Part shown: positions 14,937 to 25,145 of the stretch, piece after piece
Position numbering within the stretch: position 1 is the stretch's first letter
Layout of the letters: every line of letters starts with the position of its first letter
Assembly: GCA_021203665.1 (NCBI GenBank)
Contig: JAJQAT010000148.1
Location: 1-33,979, forward strand
Source of the DNA: Bacillota bacterium
GTDB lineage: Bacteria > Bacillota > Clostridia > UBA1381
Length of the DNA: 33,979 bases
Direction of reading: 5' to 3'
Program-made: the position numbers and the translations under genes
The notes under the pieces: model-generated
The model's input: only the letters and a program-made list of their open reading frames with translations
Databases searched by the model: none
Told to the model about the DNA's origin: nothing

Positions 14937-16295
14937 CTAAACATTGAGTACCGCGACCGCTATATTAAAATATATAAATATCGAACAGCAGTCAACTATT
15001 GTTGTGATGAGCGGCGTTGCCATTATCGCGGGGTCAAGGTGAACCCGCTTTGCCAGCATCGGCAGCATCGCGCCTATCAGCTTTGATATTATCACCGTGG
15101 CGATAATCGAAAGCGCTATGGTAAGCGCAAGCAGAAAATTCCGCTCATACATAAGATATATGCGCACTCCGTTCACAACGGCAAGCACCGCGCTTACCAT
15201 TATGGATATGCGAAATTCCTTAAACACCACCTTGAAAAAATCCTTGAAATGAATTTCATCAAGCGCGATACCGCGTATAATAAGCGTTGAGCTTTGCGCG
15301 CCACAGTTTCCGCCGGTGTCCATTATCATCGGCATAAACGATATTAAAATCGGCAATGCCGCGAATGCCGCCTCGTATTTATTTATGATAATCTGCGTTA
15401 CCGTCGCGGAAATCATAAGTATCAAAAGCCAGCCGATTCTGTTTTTCACGTGCTTGAAAATTCCCGTCCTGAAATATGATTCCTCATTAGGCGCGATAGC
15501 CGCCATTTTTGAGAAGTCCTCCGCGTTCTCCTCCTGAATGACGTCCATAGCGTCGTCAAAGGTCACGATGCCGACAAGGCGGTTATCCTTGTCAACCACC
15601 GGAAGCGCGAGAAAATCATATTTGCGGAACATATTTCCGACAACCTCTTTATCCTCGTGAGTGTCCACGCTTATAATATGCGTTTCCATTATGTCGGATA
15701 TTTTATCGTCCTCCTCAGCCGTGAACAGGTCCTTAACGGTTATAACGCCTATAAGCTTTCTGTTCTCCGTGACATAACAGGTGTATATGGTTTCCTTGTT
15801 TACGCCTACCCTGCGGATTTTATCAAACGCCTCCGCGACCGTCATATCCCTGTGCAGACTGACGTATTCTATCGTCATTATACTGCCCGCGCTGTCCTTT
15901 GGATAGCGCAGAATTTCATTTATGGCTTTTCTTTCGCCGGTGGTGGAATTTTTAAGTATTCTCGACACCACATTTGCCGGCATTTCCTCGATTATATCTA
16001 CCGTGTCGTCAATGAACGACTCGTCAAGAATTTCTCTGAGCTCCTTATCGGTAAACATACCTATAAGGTGCTTTCTCATATCGGAATTCATATGCGCGAA
16101 GGTTTCCGCCGCAAGGTCCTTTGGGAGCAGTCTGAATAAAATCATAAACTCGGCGCGTTCCTCGTAATCCTCGCCGAACAGCTCCTCGAACAGCACCGCC
16201 AAATCGGCGGCGTTTTCCTCCGCTACAATATTCCTGACCTCAACAAATTTCTTTTCCTTTAAAAGACCGTCTATTCTTTTCAGCAAGTCCTGCAT
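14937..16295 (-). CDS. mgtE: Magnesium transporter MgtE
   Basis: The 452-residue protein has the MgtE layout: a cytosolic superhelical N domain (residues 1-130), two CBS domains (about 135-255), and a C-terminal membrane domain with about five helices. The signature PMIMDTGGNCGAQSS carries the pore motif. MgtE is a Mg2+-gated Mg2+ channel in the plasma membrane. No M-box (ykoK) riboswitch is visible in the 69 bases upstream, so expression probably follows the upstream operon. A weak AGGGGG site precedes the ATG. The stop is TAG. Confidence 0.95.
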   Translation of the reverse strand: MQDLLKRIDGLLKEKKFVEVRNIVAEENAADLAVLFEELFGEDYEERAEFMILFRLLPKDLAAETFAHMNSDMRKHLIGMFTDKELREILDESFIDDTVDIIEEMPANVVSRILKNSTTGERKAINEILRYPKDSAGSIMTIEYVSLHRDMTVAEAFDKIRRVGVNKETIYTCYVTENRKLIGVITVKDLFTAEEDDKISDIMETHIISVDTHEDKEVVGNMFRKYDFLALPVVDKDNRLVGIVTFDDAMDVIQEENAEDFSKMAAIAPNEESYFRTGIFKHVKNRIGWLLILMISATVTQIIINKYEAAFAALPILISFMPMIMDTGGNCGAQSSTLIIRGIALDEIHFKDFFKVVFKEFRISIMVSAVLAVVNGVRIYLMYERNFLLALTIALSIIATVIISKLIGAMLPMLAKRVHLDPAIMATPLITTIVDCCSIFIYFNIAVAVLNV

Positions 16296-16364
16296 TTCGG
16301 GTCAGCCCCCTGTTCTACATGATTTTTCCCATTCTCATGCACGCATTAAGCGCATAAAGCGAAG

Positions 16365-17525
16365 CTATTGAGGCTTAACAGAAAAATTTTCGGGACGCTT
16401 ATCGCTGTAGCCGAAAGCGTAAAGTATCGCCTCAACGGTTCTTCTCGATGCCTCGCCGTCGCCGTAAGGGTTCGCGGCGTGAGCCATTTGATTGTAAAAC
16501 TCCTCATTGTCAAGAAGTCCCTTTGCGAGGCATACTATATCCTCTTTTATAACGCCCGCTATTTTAACCGTTCCGGCGGCTACCGCCTCGGGACGCTCCG
16601 TTTCCTTTCGCAGCACAAGCACGGGCTTCGCGAGCGCGGGAGCCTCCTCCTGTATGCCGCCGCTGTCCGTCATAACCATAAACGAGCGCGCCATAGCGTT
16701 ATGCAGCTCCTCAACGTCGAGCGGGTCTATAAGATGTACCCTGTCCACACCGCCGAGTATGCCGAACGCGGTTTCACGAACGGCAGGATTGAGGTGAACG
16801 GGATATACAAGCTCCACGTCCTCGTATTCCGTGACAATCTGCTTTAGCGCGTTACAGATATTTTCAAGCGGCTCACCGAGGTTTTCACGTCTGTGCGCCG
16901 TTACTATAATTACGCGTTTTTTATCAAAATCAAGCGTTCTCAGACACTCGTCCTTAAACTCATAATCATCGCGCACAGTGGTTTTAAGCGCGTCTATAAC
17001 GGTATTGCCCGTTATATATATTATGTCGTCGCTGACGTTTTCCTTGAGCAGATTTTGCCTGTTCTGCTCCGTCGGCGAGAAATTCAAGTCCGCGATTCTG
17101 CCGGTAAGCTGTCTGTTCATTTCCTCCGGAAACGGCGAATATTTATCATATGTCCTAAGTCCCGCCTCGACGTGTCCCACCTTTACCTGGTTATAGAACG
17201 CGGCAAGCGCGGCAACAAAGCTTGTGGACGTATCGCCGTGCACAAGCACAATATCCGGCTTTTCCTTTTTTATTACCTCGTCAAGTCCCTCAAGCACTCT
17301 GGTTGTAATTCCGATAAGGCTCTGTCTTGTTTTCATTATGTCAAGGTCGTAATCGGGCGTTATTCCGAATATTTCAAGCACCTGGTCAAGCATTTGCCTG
17401 TGCTGCGCCGTTACGCAGACGATTGACTCTATTTCGTCATATTTTTTTAGCTCAAGCGCAAGCGGAGCCATTTTTATCGCCTCCGGTCTTGTGCCGAACA
17501 CTGTCATTACCTTTAATTTTTTCAC
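16365..17525 (-). CDS. mnaA: UDP-N-acetylglucosamine 2-epimerase (non-hydrolysing)
   Basis: The 386-residue protein is a WecB/MnaA epimerase, interconverting UDP-GlcNAc and UDP-ManNAc in the cytosol. Diagnostic motifs are VFGTRPEAIKMAPL at the N-terminus, HVEAGLRTYDKYSPFPEEMNR, TAHRRENLGEP and DSGGIQEEAP. The start is GTG with GAGGG 7 bases upstream. It lies 18 bases after tagO. The pair supplies the first two steps of the GlcNAc-ManNAc linkage unit used for wall teichoic acid or another undecaprenyl-linked glycan. The later transferases (TagA, TagB) are not in the window. Confidence 0.94.
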   Translation of the reverse strand: MKKLKVMTVFGTRPEAIKMAPLALELKKYDEIESIVCVTAQHRQMLDQVLEIFGITPDYDLDIMKTRQSLIGITTRVLEGLDEVIKKEKPDIVLVHGDTSTSFVAALAAFYNQVKVGHVEAGLRTYDKYSPFPEEMNRQLTGRIADLNFSPTEQNRQNLLKENVSDDIIYITGNTVIDALKTTVRDDYEFKDECLRTLDFDKKRVIIVTAHRRENLGEPLENICNALKQIVTEYEDVELVYPVHLNPAVRETAFGILGGVDRVHLIDPLDVEELHNAMARSFMVMTDSGGIQEEAPALAKPVLVLRKETERPEAVAAGTVKIAGVIKEDIVCLAKGLLDNEEFYNQMAHAANPYGDGEASRRTVEAILYAFGYSDKRPENFSVKPQ

Positions 17526-17543
17526 ATTTACACCCTCTCTCGC

Positions 17544-18674
17544 CTATTTATCGCTCTTTATGTCCGTTGTTTCCTCTATGTCCGTTTCGGTATCATCGGT
17601 TTTATTTCGATTGTCGGGGTGGTGATGCACATAGCTGTTTTTGCCGAGCATACCGCCGATAAGTAGAAGTATAAGCACGCATATCACAAGCAAAAGCGCT
17701 CTCAAAACGCCGCTCTCCGCAAGCAGCACCGCCGTTATTCCGAGTACGCCGCTTATCGCGTACAGTATAAATACCGTCTGCTTTTGCGAAAATCCCATAT
17801 CGACAAGTCTGTGGTGCAGGTGTCCTCTGTCGGCAACCATCGGACTTTGTCCGTGCATTATGCGGCGTATCATAGCGAACGACGCGTCGAACAGAGGAAG
17901 CCCCAAAATAAGCAGCGGCACCGCGAACGAAATTACCGCGTAGCTCTTGAACACGCCCTGTATTGACAGCGTTGCGAGCATAAATCCCAAAAACGTCGAG
18001 CCGGTATCACCCATAAATATCTTTGCCGGATTAAAGTTGAACGGGAGAAATCCGAAGCACGAGCCCATAAGCGCTATACCGAGTATCGCTATCGGATATT
18101 CGCCTACTCTTATGGATATAAACACAAGCGAAACCGACATTATCGCGCTTACGCCCGCCGCGAGTCCGTCAAGACCGTCTATGAAGTTTACGGCATTGGT
18201 GATGAATACAATCCATATAACCGTCAAGCCGATTGAAAGCCACTGCGGCAAAACCCAGTACGGGTTGTCACTGAGCAAATTCGGGTTGGTAAACACGTCA
18301 ATCTTTATATCGCCCACGAAAATAACCACAAGCGCCGCGGCAATCTGAATTACAAATTTCAGCTTCGCATTAAGGTCCTTGCAGTCGTCGATAAATCCCA
18401 TTACCGCTATAATCGCCGCACCGGCAAGCGTTCCGAAAAGCTGCCTTGACGGCTCGGCAAAGCACAACGTCGCGACAACGAATCCGAATATTATCGCCAA
18501 GCCGCCTATTCTGGGTGTCGGCTTTTTGTGCATACGCCTGTTGTCCTTAGGTATATCCACCGCGCCCGCGCCTATCTTGAATGCCAAACGCCTTACAAGC
18601 GGAGTTGTGGCAAACGTAAAGACAAACGATACAATAAATGCAAATATCAAAAATAAAACCTGTTGAGTAGACAT
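17544..18674 (-). CDS. tagO: Undecaprenyl-phosphate GlcNAc-1-phosphate transferase (TagO/WecA type)
   Basis: A polytopic membrane enzyme of the MraY/WecA superfamily. Motifs include the cytosolic NRRMHKKPTPRIGG loop, NAVNFIDGLDGLAAG (metal-binding aspartates), MGDTGSTFLGF and RGHLHHRLVDMGFS. It attaches GlcNAc-1-phosphate from UDP-GlcNAc to undecaprenyl phosphate. The track start at 18686 is a TTG within the ribosome binding site. GGAGG followed 5 bases later by ATG at 18674 is the real start (376 residues). The C-terminal tail is hydrophilic and His/Asp/Thr-rich. It lies 12 bases after trpS. Confidence 0.92.
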   Translation of the reverse strand: MSTQQVLFLIFAFIVSFVFTFATTPLVRRLAFKIGAGAVDIPKDNRRMHKKPTPRIGGLAIIFGFVVATLCFAEPSRQLFGTLAGAAIIAVMGFIDDCKDLNAKLKFVIQIAAALVVIFVGDIKIDVFTNPNLLSDNPYWVLPQWLSIGLTVIWIVFITNAVNFIDGLDGLAAGVSAIMSVSLVFISIRVGEYPIAILGIALMGSCFGFLPFNFNPAKIFMGDTGSTFLGFMLATLSIQGVFKSYAVISFAVPLLILGLPLFDASFAMIRRIMHGQSPMVADRGHLHHRLVDMGFSQKQTVFILYAISGVLGITAVLLAESGVLRALLLVICVLILLLIGGMLGKNSYVHHHPDNRNKTDDTETDIEETTDIKSDK

Positions 18675-18686
18675 AATTTCCTCCAA

Positions 18687-19688
18687 TTACAGCACAAAGC
18701 CGACTTTCTTATATACTTTATTAAGAGTTCTTTGCGAAATTCTCTTTGCGCTGTCCGCGCCCTTTTGGCATATATCCATAAGATACGCCTTGTCCGCAAT
18801 AAGCCTGTCGTATTCGCCGCGTATGGGACGTATCGCCTCCACAACCGCCTCGGCGACATCGTTCTTGAAATCGCCGTAGCCCTTGCCGCTGTAATCCTTT
18901 ACTATGCTGTCTATATCTCTGCCCGTTACCGCCGACATAATGCTTAAAAGGTTGTTGATTCCCGCCTTTGACGGGTCGCCCTCACGGTATTCTATAACGC
19001 CCTCGCTGTCCGTGACGGCGCTCTTTATCTTCTTTGCGATAACATTCATATCGTCCATCATTGAAATATACGCCTTTGGATTCGGGTCGGATTTGGACAT
19101 CTTCTTTTCCGGCTCCTGCAAGCTCATTATCTTCGCGCCCGACTTCGATAACAGTCCCTCGGGTATTTTAAACACATTGCCGTAAATCGCGTTAAACCTC
19201 TGCGCTATGTCGCGGCATATCTCTATATGCTGCATCTGATCCTTGCCGACGGGCACATAGTCCGTCTGATAAAGCAATATGTCCGACGCCATAAGCACGG
19301 GATATGTAAACAGTCCCGCGTTGATATTATCCGCGTGGCGCGCAGATTTATCCTTAAACTGCGTCATTCGCTGAAGCTCGCCCATATACGTGTAGCAGTT
19401 TAACACCCAGGCAAGCTCCGCGTGAGCGGGATTATGCGACTGTATAAAGAGTATTGTTTCCTCAGGGTCGATTCCGCAGGCTATATACAGCGCGAGCACC
19501 TCGAGAGTTCTGCGCCGCACGTCCGCCGGCGTTTGACGCACCGTAATCGTGTGCAAATCCATCATCGCGTATATGCAGTGATAGTCCTTTTGTATGTCAA
19601 CCCAGTTCTTTATCGCTCCGAGATAATTTCCGAGCGTAAGATTTCCCGACGGCTGCACGCCGGAAAATATTATTTTCTTATCGTCCAT
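18687..19688 (-). CDS. trpS: Tryptophanyl-tRNA synthetase
   Basis: The 333-residue protein is a class I synthetase of bacterial TrpRS size. It has the HIGH-equivalent PSGNLTLGNYLGAI at residues 13-26 and a canonical KMSKSDPN loop near residue 195. MDLHTIT and GKDQMQHIEICRDIA segments complete the TrpRS pattern. It charges tRNA-Trp with tryptophan. AAAGGAACGG precedes the ATG. Only 23 bases separate it from the preceding aminotransferase gene, so there is no room for the T-box leader often seen before trpS in Firmicutes. Confidence 0.96.
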   Translation of the reverse strand: MDDKKIIFSGVQPSGNLTLGNYLGAIKNWVDIQKDYHCIYAMMDLHTITVRQTPADVRRRTLEVLALYIACGIDPEETILFIQSHNPAHAELAWVLNCYTYMGELQRMTQFKDKSARHADNINAGLFTYPVLMASDILLYQTDYVPVGKDQMQHIEICRDIAQRFNAIYGNVFKIPEGLLSKSGAKIMSLQEPEKKMSKSDPNPKAYISMMDDMNVIAKKIKSAVTDSEGVIEYREGDPSKAGINNLLSIMSAVTGRDIDSIVKDYSGKGYGDFKNDVAEAVVEAIRPIRGEYDRLIADKAYLMDICQKGADSAKRISQRTLNKVYKKVGFVL

Positions 19689-19711
19689 TTTTATCCGTTC
19701 CTTTCAAGGTA

Positions 19712-20905
19712 TTACAGGTTTTCCGTCAGCACCTCGCCGAGTCTTCTGATGCCCTCTGTAATTTTTTCTATGGTAGCCGACGAATAGTTAAGTCTGAACA
19801 TATTTGACGGCGCGAATATATCCGTGGCGAAATTGGAGCCGGGCACTATCGCGACCTTCTTTTCAAGACATTTGTCAACTATCGGCGTAATATCCGTAAT
19901 TGTGGGGCATTCGCACCACAGGAATATACCGCCCTCGGGAACAACCCATTTTACCTTGCCCTTCGGGAAATACTTTTCCATAGCGTCAACCATGGCGGCG
20001 CATTTCTTGCCGTAAAGCTCCCTGTTCTTCTCGATATACTTGTCTATATCGTATTTCTTCATAAACTCAACGCACATAAGCTGCGTAAGCATCGGTGTAT
20101 GTACGTCGTTTACCTGCTTTAATACCTCTATTTTTTCGCAAAGCGGCGCCGGCGCGATAATATATCCCAAACGCATACCCGGCGACAAAATCTTTGAGAA
20201 TGAGCCGGCGTATATAACTCTGCCCTCGGTATCCATCGATTTAAGAGTGGGCACGTCCTCGCCGGAGAAACGCAAATCTCCGTACGGGTTATCCTCAAGA
20301 ATGAGAACGTCGTATTTATTCGCAAGCTCAATCATACGCTTTCTCTTTTCGAGCGACATGGTACATCCGGTCGGGTTTTGGAATGTCGGAATGGTGTAAA
20401 TAAACTTTACGCCGTCTTCGCTTTTCAGCTTTTCCTCAAGCTCGTCCATATTCATTCCGTCCGCATCAACCCTTACGCCAACAAGAGAACACTCATATGT
20501 GCGGAACGCGTTAAGACTTCCGATAAAGCTCGGGCTTTCAACTATTACCTTGTCGCCCTTGTTTAAAAGTGCCTTTGCGGTAAGGTCAATACCCTGGTTC
20601 GCGCCCGTCATTATGATTATCTCGTCATTTTCGGTTATCGAATTTACCTTTTCCGCGCGCGCCCTCGCGCAGTCCTTCATTTTCGGGTAGCCGTCCGTGG
20701 TGCCGTACTGCAAGGCAAGCGTCGGATTTGTCATCAAAATCTTACCCGCGATTTTTGAAAGCTCCTCGCCCGGAAACAGCTCCGACGCGGGATTTCCGCC
20801 CGCGAGAGATATAATTTCCGGATCCGCCATACGCTTGAACATTTCACGTATCGCGCTGCCCTTCATCGTCTTTACTCTGTCAGCCATATAGTTTGTATAG
20901 TCCAT
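19712..20905 (-). CDS. PLP-dependent aminotransferase (2-aminoadipate/aromatic type)
   Basis: A 397-residue fold-type I aminotransferase. It starts directly with the enzyme part, without a GntR DNA-binding domain. Key segments are ISLAGGNPASELFP, LQYGTTDGYP, TIPTFQNPTG, DNPYGDLRF, and the PLP lysine K238 in AGSFSKILSPGMRLG. Relatives act as 2-aminoadipate, aromatic or branched-chain aminotransferases; the exact substrate is uncertain. AGGAGG precedes the ATG. It lies in the synthetase run, 30 bases after glnS and 23 before trpS. An aromatic substrate would fit beside trpS, but that is only suggestive. Confidence 0.87.
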   Translation of the reverse strand: MDYTNYMADRVKTMKGSAIREMFKRMADPEIISLAGGNPASELFPGEELSKIAGKILMTNPTLALQYGTTDGYPKMKDCARARAEKVNSITENDEIIIMTGANQGIDLTAKALLNKGDKVIVESPSFIGSLNAFRTYECSLVGVRVDADGMNMDELEEKLKSEDGVKFIYTIPTFQNPTGCTMSLEKRKRMIELANKYDVLILEDNPYGDLRFSGEDVPTLKSMDTEGRVIYAGSFSKILSPGMRLGYIIAPAPLCEKIEVLKQVNDVHTPMLTQLMCVEFMKKYDIDKYIEKNRELYGKKCAAMVDAMEKYFPKGKVKWVVPEGGIFLWCECPTITDITPIVDKCLEKKVAIVPGSNFATDIFAPSNMFRLNYSSATIEKITEGIRRLGEVLTENL

Positions 20906-20935
20906 TTTTATTTCCTCCTATTTATATGAAACGCA

Positions 20936-22603
20936 TTATTTGTTAATCTTTTTCCAGCTGTCCTTGAGCGCCGCCGTCCTGTTGAAAACCGGCATTTCCG
21001 GAGTGCTGTCGGGGTCCACGCAGAAATAACCGAGCCTTAAAAACTGGAATTTATCGCCGACCTTTAAATCGGTCATATTGCTTTCAAGCTTGGCGTTCTT
21101 TAGAACAATCATCGAGTCCTTGTTAAGATTATCGGTAAAATCGCTTACATCGGTTTCATCGGACGGGTTTTCCACGTTGAAAAGCCTGTCATAAAGGCGC
21201 ACCTCCGCGTCAAGCGCGTGAGCGGCGCTTACAAAATGAATCGTTCCCTTTACCTTGCGTCCGTCCGGCGCGTCGCCGCCGCGCGTCTGCGGGTCATATG
21301 TGCAGTGTACCGCCGTCACATTGCCGTTTTCGTCCTTGTCACAGCCGGTACAGGTCACATAATACGCTCCCTTTAAACGCACCTCGCGTCCCGGTGAAAG
21401 TCTGAAATACTTCTTCGGAGCGTCCTCCATAAAATCGTCCTCCTCAATGTAAAGCTCGCGCGAAAATTCAACGGTGCGCTTGCCCATTTCGGGATTTTCG
21501 GGATTTATCTCAACCTCTATATGCTCGACCTTGTCCTCCGGATAGTTGTCGATTATAAGCTTAATCGGTCTTAAAACCGCCATAACTCTGGGCACCTTTT
21601 TATTAAGATCCTCCCTTACGCACGCCTCAAGCAGGGCAAAGTCAACAACGCTGTACGCCTTTGACACACCTATTCTTTCGCAAAAAACGTGTATCGCCTC
21701 GGGCGTGTATCCGCGTCGGCGCATACCGCACAGGGTTGACATTCTCGGATCGTCCCAACCGGAAACAATGCCGTCCTTTACAAGCCTTAAACAGCGTCTT
21801 TTGCTTGTGAGCGTATAGTTAAGATTCATTCTCGCAAACTCAATCTGCCTTGACGGATTTTCATAGCCTACTTCCTTTAAAACCCAGTCGTAAAGCGGTC
21901 TGTGGTCCTCAAATTCAAGAGAGCAAAGCGAGTGCGTAACTCCCTCCACGGTGTCCGAAATCGGGTGTGCGAAGTCGTACATGGGATATACAAACCATTT
22001 ATCGCCCGTTCTGTGATGGTGCGCGCGCAGTATTCTGTATATGATAGGGTCGCGCATATTGAGGTTTGGCGACGCCATATCTATCTTGGCTCTCAAAACC
22101 TTTGCTCCGTCGGGAAATTCGCCCTTTGTCATTCTCTCGAAAAGGTCAAGATTTTCCTCTATGCTTCTGTTTCTGTACGGGCTGTCCTTACCCGGGCTTT
22201 TGAGCGTGCCGCGGTATTCCCTTATCTCGTCAGGCGAAAGGTCGCAAACATACGCCTTACCCTTTTTGATAAGCTTGATTGCCGCCGCGTATATATCGTC
22301 AAAATAATCGGACGCGTAAAGCACCTTATCCCACTTGAATCCGAGCCACCTTATATCCTCCATAATGGCGTCAACGTATTCCGTGTCCTCCTTTGTCGGG
22401 TTCGTGTCGTCAAGGCGGAGATTGCATTTGCCGCCGTACAGCTCCGCCATACCGAAATCTATGCTTATCGCCTTTGCGTGGCCTACGTGCAAATAGCCGT
22501 TAGGCTGCGGCGGAAAACGCGTCTGAACGTGGGTGTAAACTCCGTCCTCCAAATCCTTTTCTATAGCCTCTTGAATAAAATTTTTGCTGATTATTTCTTC
22601 CAT
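20936..22603 (-). CDS. glnS: Glutaminyl-tRNA synthetase
   Basis: The 555-residue protein matches bacterial GlnRS in length and motifs. These are [17 protein letters not shown] (HIGH box), the GWDDPRM segment, CxRIGVSKA, and an anticodon-binding C-terminal half with TRGG and [14 protein letters not shown]. The KMSKS-equivalent reads LTSKRRC rather than the usual MSKRK. It charges tRNA-Gln directly with glutamine. GAGGGG lies before the ATG, and the start is only 4 bases after the gltX stop, so the two are translationally close. Many Firmicutes lack GlnRS and use GatCAB instead. Confidence 0.95.
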   Translation of the reverse strand: MEEIISKNFIQEAIEKDLEDGVYTHVQTRFPPQPNGYLHVGHAKAISIDFGMAELYGGKCNLRLDDTNPTKEDTEYVDAIMEDIRWLGFKWDKVLYASDYFDDIYAAAIKLIKKGKAYVCDLSPDEIREYRGTLKSPGKDSPYRNRSIEENLDLFERMTKGEFPDGAKVLRAKIDMASPNLNMRDPIIYRILRAHHHRTGDKWFVYPMYDFAHPISDTVEGVTHSLCSLEFEDHRPLYDWVLKEVGYENPSRQIEFARMNLNYTLTSKRRCLRLVKDGIVSGWDDPRMSTLCGMRRRGYTPEAIHVFCERIGVSKAYSVVDFALLEACVREDLNKKVPRVMAVLRPIKLIIDNYPEDKVEHIEVEINPENPEMGKRTVEFSRELYIEEDDFMEDAPKKYFRLSPGREVRLKGAYYVTCTGCDKDENGNVTAVHCTYDPQTRGGDAPDGRKVKGTIHFVSAAHALDAEVRLYDRLFNVENPSDETDVSDFTDNLNKDSMIVLKNAKLESNMTDLKVGDKFQFLRLGYFCVDPDSTPEMPVFNRTAALKDSWKKINK

Positions 22604-22607
22604 ATGC

Positions 22608-24266
22608 CTATCCCCTCAATTTTTCTATTGCCTCGTCAAATCTCTTCATTACCTCGTCGGAGCCGAGCACCTGCATAATTTCATATAAGTCCGGCGTGTT
22701 TCTTCTGCCGGTCGCGGCAACTCTTATAACACCCGCGACATCTCCGACGTGTCCCTTGTAATTATCGGGATTTTTCTTGTATTCCTTCGGCGCTTTCGCG
22801 TATCCGAGCGTAACAGCCATATCGCGAACCGCGGGGAACCATTCCTCGCCGCTGCCGTTCGGATTGTAAATATTTTTGTAAAGCTCAAGTATCTCTATCA
22901 TATCCTCATTTGACAGGTTGTCCGCGAAATCAAGCTTCTTATCCCACAGCTCCGAATAAAAATACGAAACGTAATTTTCCACGTCCGACCACGACGCGAT
23001 GTCCTTACGCGGCTTTTTGTTCCCGCGCTCTATCGCGAATATCGCCTTGGCGTATTCCTCGTCGTCCACAAGCAGCTTATAGAGCTTTTCATTGTTTTCC
23101 CTCGCCCAGTCGGTCACCATATCGTAGACCTCCTCCGCGCTCAGGCGGCTGATATACGTCTTGCTGATGTCCGTGAGCTTTACCATATCGAACAGCGCGC
23201 CCGCCTTGCTCATTTTTGAAAAGCTGAACTTAAAGCTCTCTATATCCGCGTCGGGGTTTGCCAGACGCCAATCCTCGTAATTTGAGTTTGCAAGCGTCAT
23301 CAAATATTCCCATACCGCGCCCTTTGGATAGCCGACCTCGCTGTAAAAGCTGACAGCCGCCTCGGGGTCCTTTCTTTTTGACAGCTTGCGCTTTCCGCCG
23401 TTTTCCTCTTTCATGATAGGCGAAATGTGCGCGTACTTGGGCGGCTTAAATCCGCATAGATAAAACAGCTGCAAATGTATCGGAACAGACGAAATCCACT
23501 CGTCACCGCGTATAACGTGCGTCGTGCGCATAAGATGGTCGTCAACGGCGTGCGCGAAGTGGTATGTAGGAGTTCCGTCCTTTTTCAAAAGCACGATGTC
23601 CAAAATATTCTCCGGCATCTCGATTTCGCCCTTTATACCGTCCTTGAATTTTATGCGCTTTTCCGCGCTGCCGGGCGATTTCAGTCTTACAACGTACTCG
23701 TCGCCGTTCTTTATTCTCTTTTCGGCGTCCTCCGCGGATATATCGCGGTATTTTGCAAATTCGCCGTATATGCCCGGAAGCAGCTTTTCCGCCTCCTGCT
23801 TTTTGCGAATCTCCGAAAGCTCTTCCTCGGTCATAAAGCACGGGTACGCAAGTCCTTTTTCCACAAGCGATTTGACGTAAGCGTGATATATTTCCGTTCT
23901 CCTGCTCTGCGTGTACGGTCCGTAAGCGCCCTTTTCCTCCGTTTCGGACAGCGCGCCCTCATCTGTTTCGATACCGAAATCCTTTAATCCCTTGACGATA
24001 AGGCTCACGCCGTTTTCAACCTCGCGCTTTTTGTCCGTGTCCTCGATTCTGAGGTAAAACACGCCGTTTGTCGCCTTTGCCGCGCTGCGCGCCGCGAACG
24101 CCGCGAATAAGCCGCCGAAATGCAGAAATCCCGTCGGGCTCGGAGAAAAACGCGTTACAACCGCGCCCTCTTCAAGGTTTCTTTTGGGGTAAATCCGCTC
24201 ATAATCCTCGGGGGTTTTTGTTATATTTCCGAATAAAAGCTCTGACATCCGTTTATTACTGTCCAT
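22608..24266 (-). CDS. gltX: Glutamyl-tRNA synthetase
   Basis: The 552-residue protein is a class I glutamyl synthetase. The HIGH-equivalent is [14 protein letters not shown] and the KMSKS-equivalent is [28 protein letters not shown] and [12 protein letters not shown] are family segments. It is longer than the usual 470-490 residues, like the longer GltX form of some clostridia. The ATG at 24266 has AAAGGA about 12 bases upstream. A second in-frame ATG 18 bases in (MSELLFG) is possible. As first gene of the run it lies behind a strong promoter. With glnS present, it is probably specific for tRNA-Glu. Confidence 0.94.
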   Translation of the reverse strand: MDSNKRMSELLFGNITKTPEDYERIYPKRNLEEGAVVTRFSPSPTGFLHFGGLFAAFAARSAAKATNGVFYLRIEDTDKKREVENGVSLIVKGLKDFGIETDEGALSETEEKGAYGPYTQSRRTEIYHAYVKSLVEKGLAYPCFMTEEELSEIRKKQEAEKLLPGIYGEFAKYRDISAEDAEKRIKNGDEYVVRLKSPGSAEKRIKFKDGIKGEIEMPENILDIVLLKKDGTPTYHFAHAVDDHLMRTTHVIRGDEWISSVPIHLQLFYLCGFKPPKYAHISPIMKEENGGKRKLSKRKDPEAAVSFYSEVGYPKGAVWEYLMTLANSNYEDWRLANPDADIESFKFSFSKMSKAGALFDMVKLTDISKTYISRLSAEEVYDMVTDWARENNEKLYKLLVDDEEYAKAIFAIERGNKKPRKDIASWSDVENYVSYFYSELWDKKLDFADNLSNEDMIEILELYKNIYNPNGSGEEWFPAVRDMAVTLGYAKAPKEYKKNPDNYKGHVGDVAGVIRVAATGRRNTPDLYEIMQVLGSDEVMKRFDEAIEKLRG

Positions 24267-24314
24267 TGTTGTTTTTTATCCTTTCGTTTTTTACTAATAT
24301 ACCTATTCTATATT

Positions 24315-24343
24315 ATTATACCTAAAAAAAGCTCCAATATCAA
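24315..24343 (-). promoter_or_regulatory. Promoter of the gltX-glnS-...-mgtE run
   Basis: On the minus strand TTGATA (24338-24343) and a perfect TATAAT (24315-24320) are spaced by 17 bases, 48 bases before the gltX ATG. Gaps between the seven downstream genes are 4 to 69 bases with no terminator hairpin noticed until 14926. Confidence 0.72.
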
Positions 24344-24373
24344 TGGTTTTTGGGAATTTTTTTCGGATTAAGT

Positions 24374-24416
24374 CAAAAAAATAAGACGGCGCCGCCAAAT
24401 CGGCACGCGTCCGCCT
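24374..24416 (-). terminator. Probable terminator after the membrane-protein gene
   Basis: On the minus strand an imperfect GC-rich hairpin with a GCCG/CGGC core is followed by TTATTTTTTT. It lies just after the stop at 24426 and before the gltX promoter. The stem is not perfect, so confidence is moderate. Confidence 0.45.
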
Positions 24417-24425
24417 TTGTTTATT

Positions 24426-25145
24426 CTAATATTTGTACCTCGGGATTGAATATTTTTTTTCGTTTCTTTTACATATTATACGCTTGAGCCGCAAAAGCAG
24501 TGCCGACGCTATTCCCGTCATAACGGCGACTATCATCAGCCACCACGCCACTCCGATATTGCCGCCGGAAAGCGTAAGCCAGCCTAAAGAGCGGTAATTG
24601 AGGAAATAATACGGATAATTCGTTCCGTTTGAATACATAATTCCTTTGATTGACAGCAAAAGCGTCACTGCGAGGTATATAAGCGGCAGCACAAATCCCA
24701 TAAGGACGGTTCTTTTGCGGCATTTAAATCTCTTGTCAAACGCGAGGAAGTCAACAACCGACGCGAGCGGCGCGAATATGTGCAGGCACAAATTCTTCAT
24801 TGAAAGCAGATAAGCCCTATCCTTAAACGGCGCAAGCAGGCATGAGGACACTATCAGCGTGAGAAACATAGCCGCGGTAAACATATATTTAAGCGTAAAC
24901 AGTCGCTTTGGTATATAATATTTGCCCCGAAGCCGTTCCGCCGTTTCCAAAATCAGAAACACGGCTGAAATTACCGCTGTTCCAGAATTGCTGATAACCG
25001 TAAAATAAAGATATGTATTGCTGCGGAAAAGACCTCCATCGTCGCGCGCCTGCAAATACACTCCCGTAACCGTCAGTGCGATAATCACCGCTTTCCATAA
25101 TATTTCCGCGGCTGTCGGCAATAATTTTCTTTCGTATTTTCTCAT
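24426..25145 (-). CDS. Pr6Pr-family multi-pass membrane protein
   Basis: The product has six or so hydrophobic segments: about residues 12-30, 43-65, 80-105, 115-130, 145-165 and 190-215. They are separated by short charged loops, and the tail is basic. Segments [27 protein letters not shown] and YPYYFLNY match the Pr6Pr/FAR-17a-like group as I remember it. No biochemical function is known to me. The track start at 25178 lies inside the xth gene without a ribosome site. GGAGGAAGC-ATG at 25145 is the real start (239 residues). The ATG overlaps the xth stop as ATGA, so translation is coupled. Confidence 0.75.
   Translation of the reverse strand: MRKYERKLLPTAAEILWKAVIIALTVTGVYLQARDDGGLFRSNTYLYFTVISNSGTAVISAVFLILETAERLRGKYYIPKRLFTLKYMFTAAMFLTLIVSSCLLAPFKDRAYLLSMKNLCLHIFAPLASVVDFLAFDKRFKCRKRTVLMGFVLPLIYLAVTLLLSIKGIMYSNGTNYPYYFLNYRSLGWLTLSGGNIGVAWWLMIVAVMTGIASALLLRLKRIICKRNEKKYSIPRYKY

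Noticed and set aside
16296-16364. Possible M-box magnesium riboswitch before mgtE
   Set aside because: The gap is only 69 bases, far shorter than the aptamer, and lacks its conserved segments.
18687-24266. T-box leaders before the tRNA synthetase genes
   Set aside because: The gaps before glnS and trpS are under 40 bases, and the gltX leader is about 40 bases with no T-box consensus.
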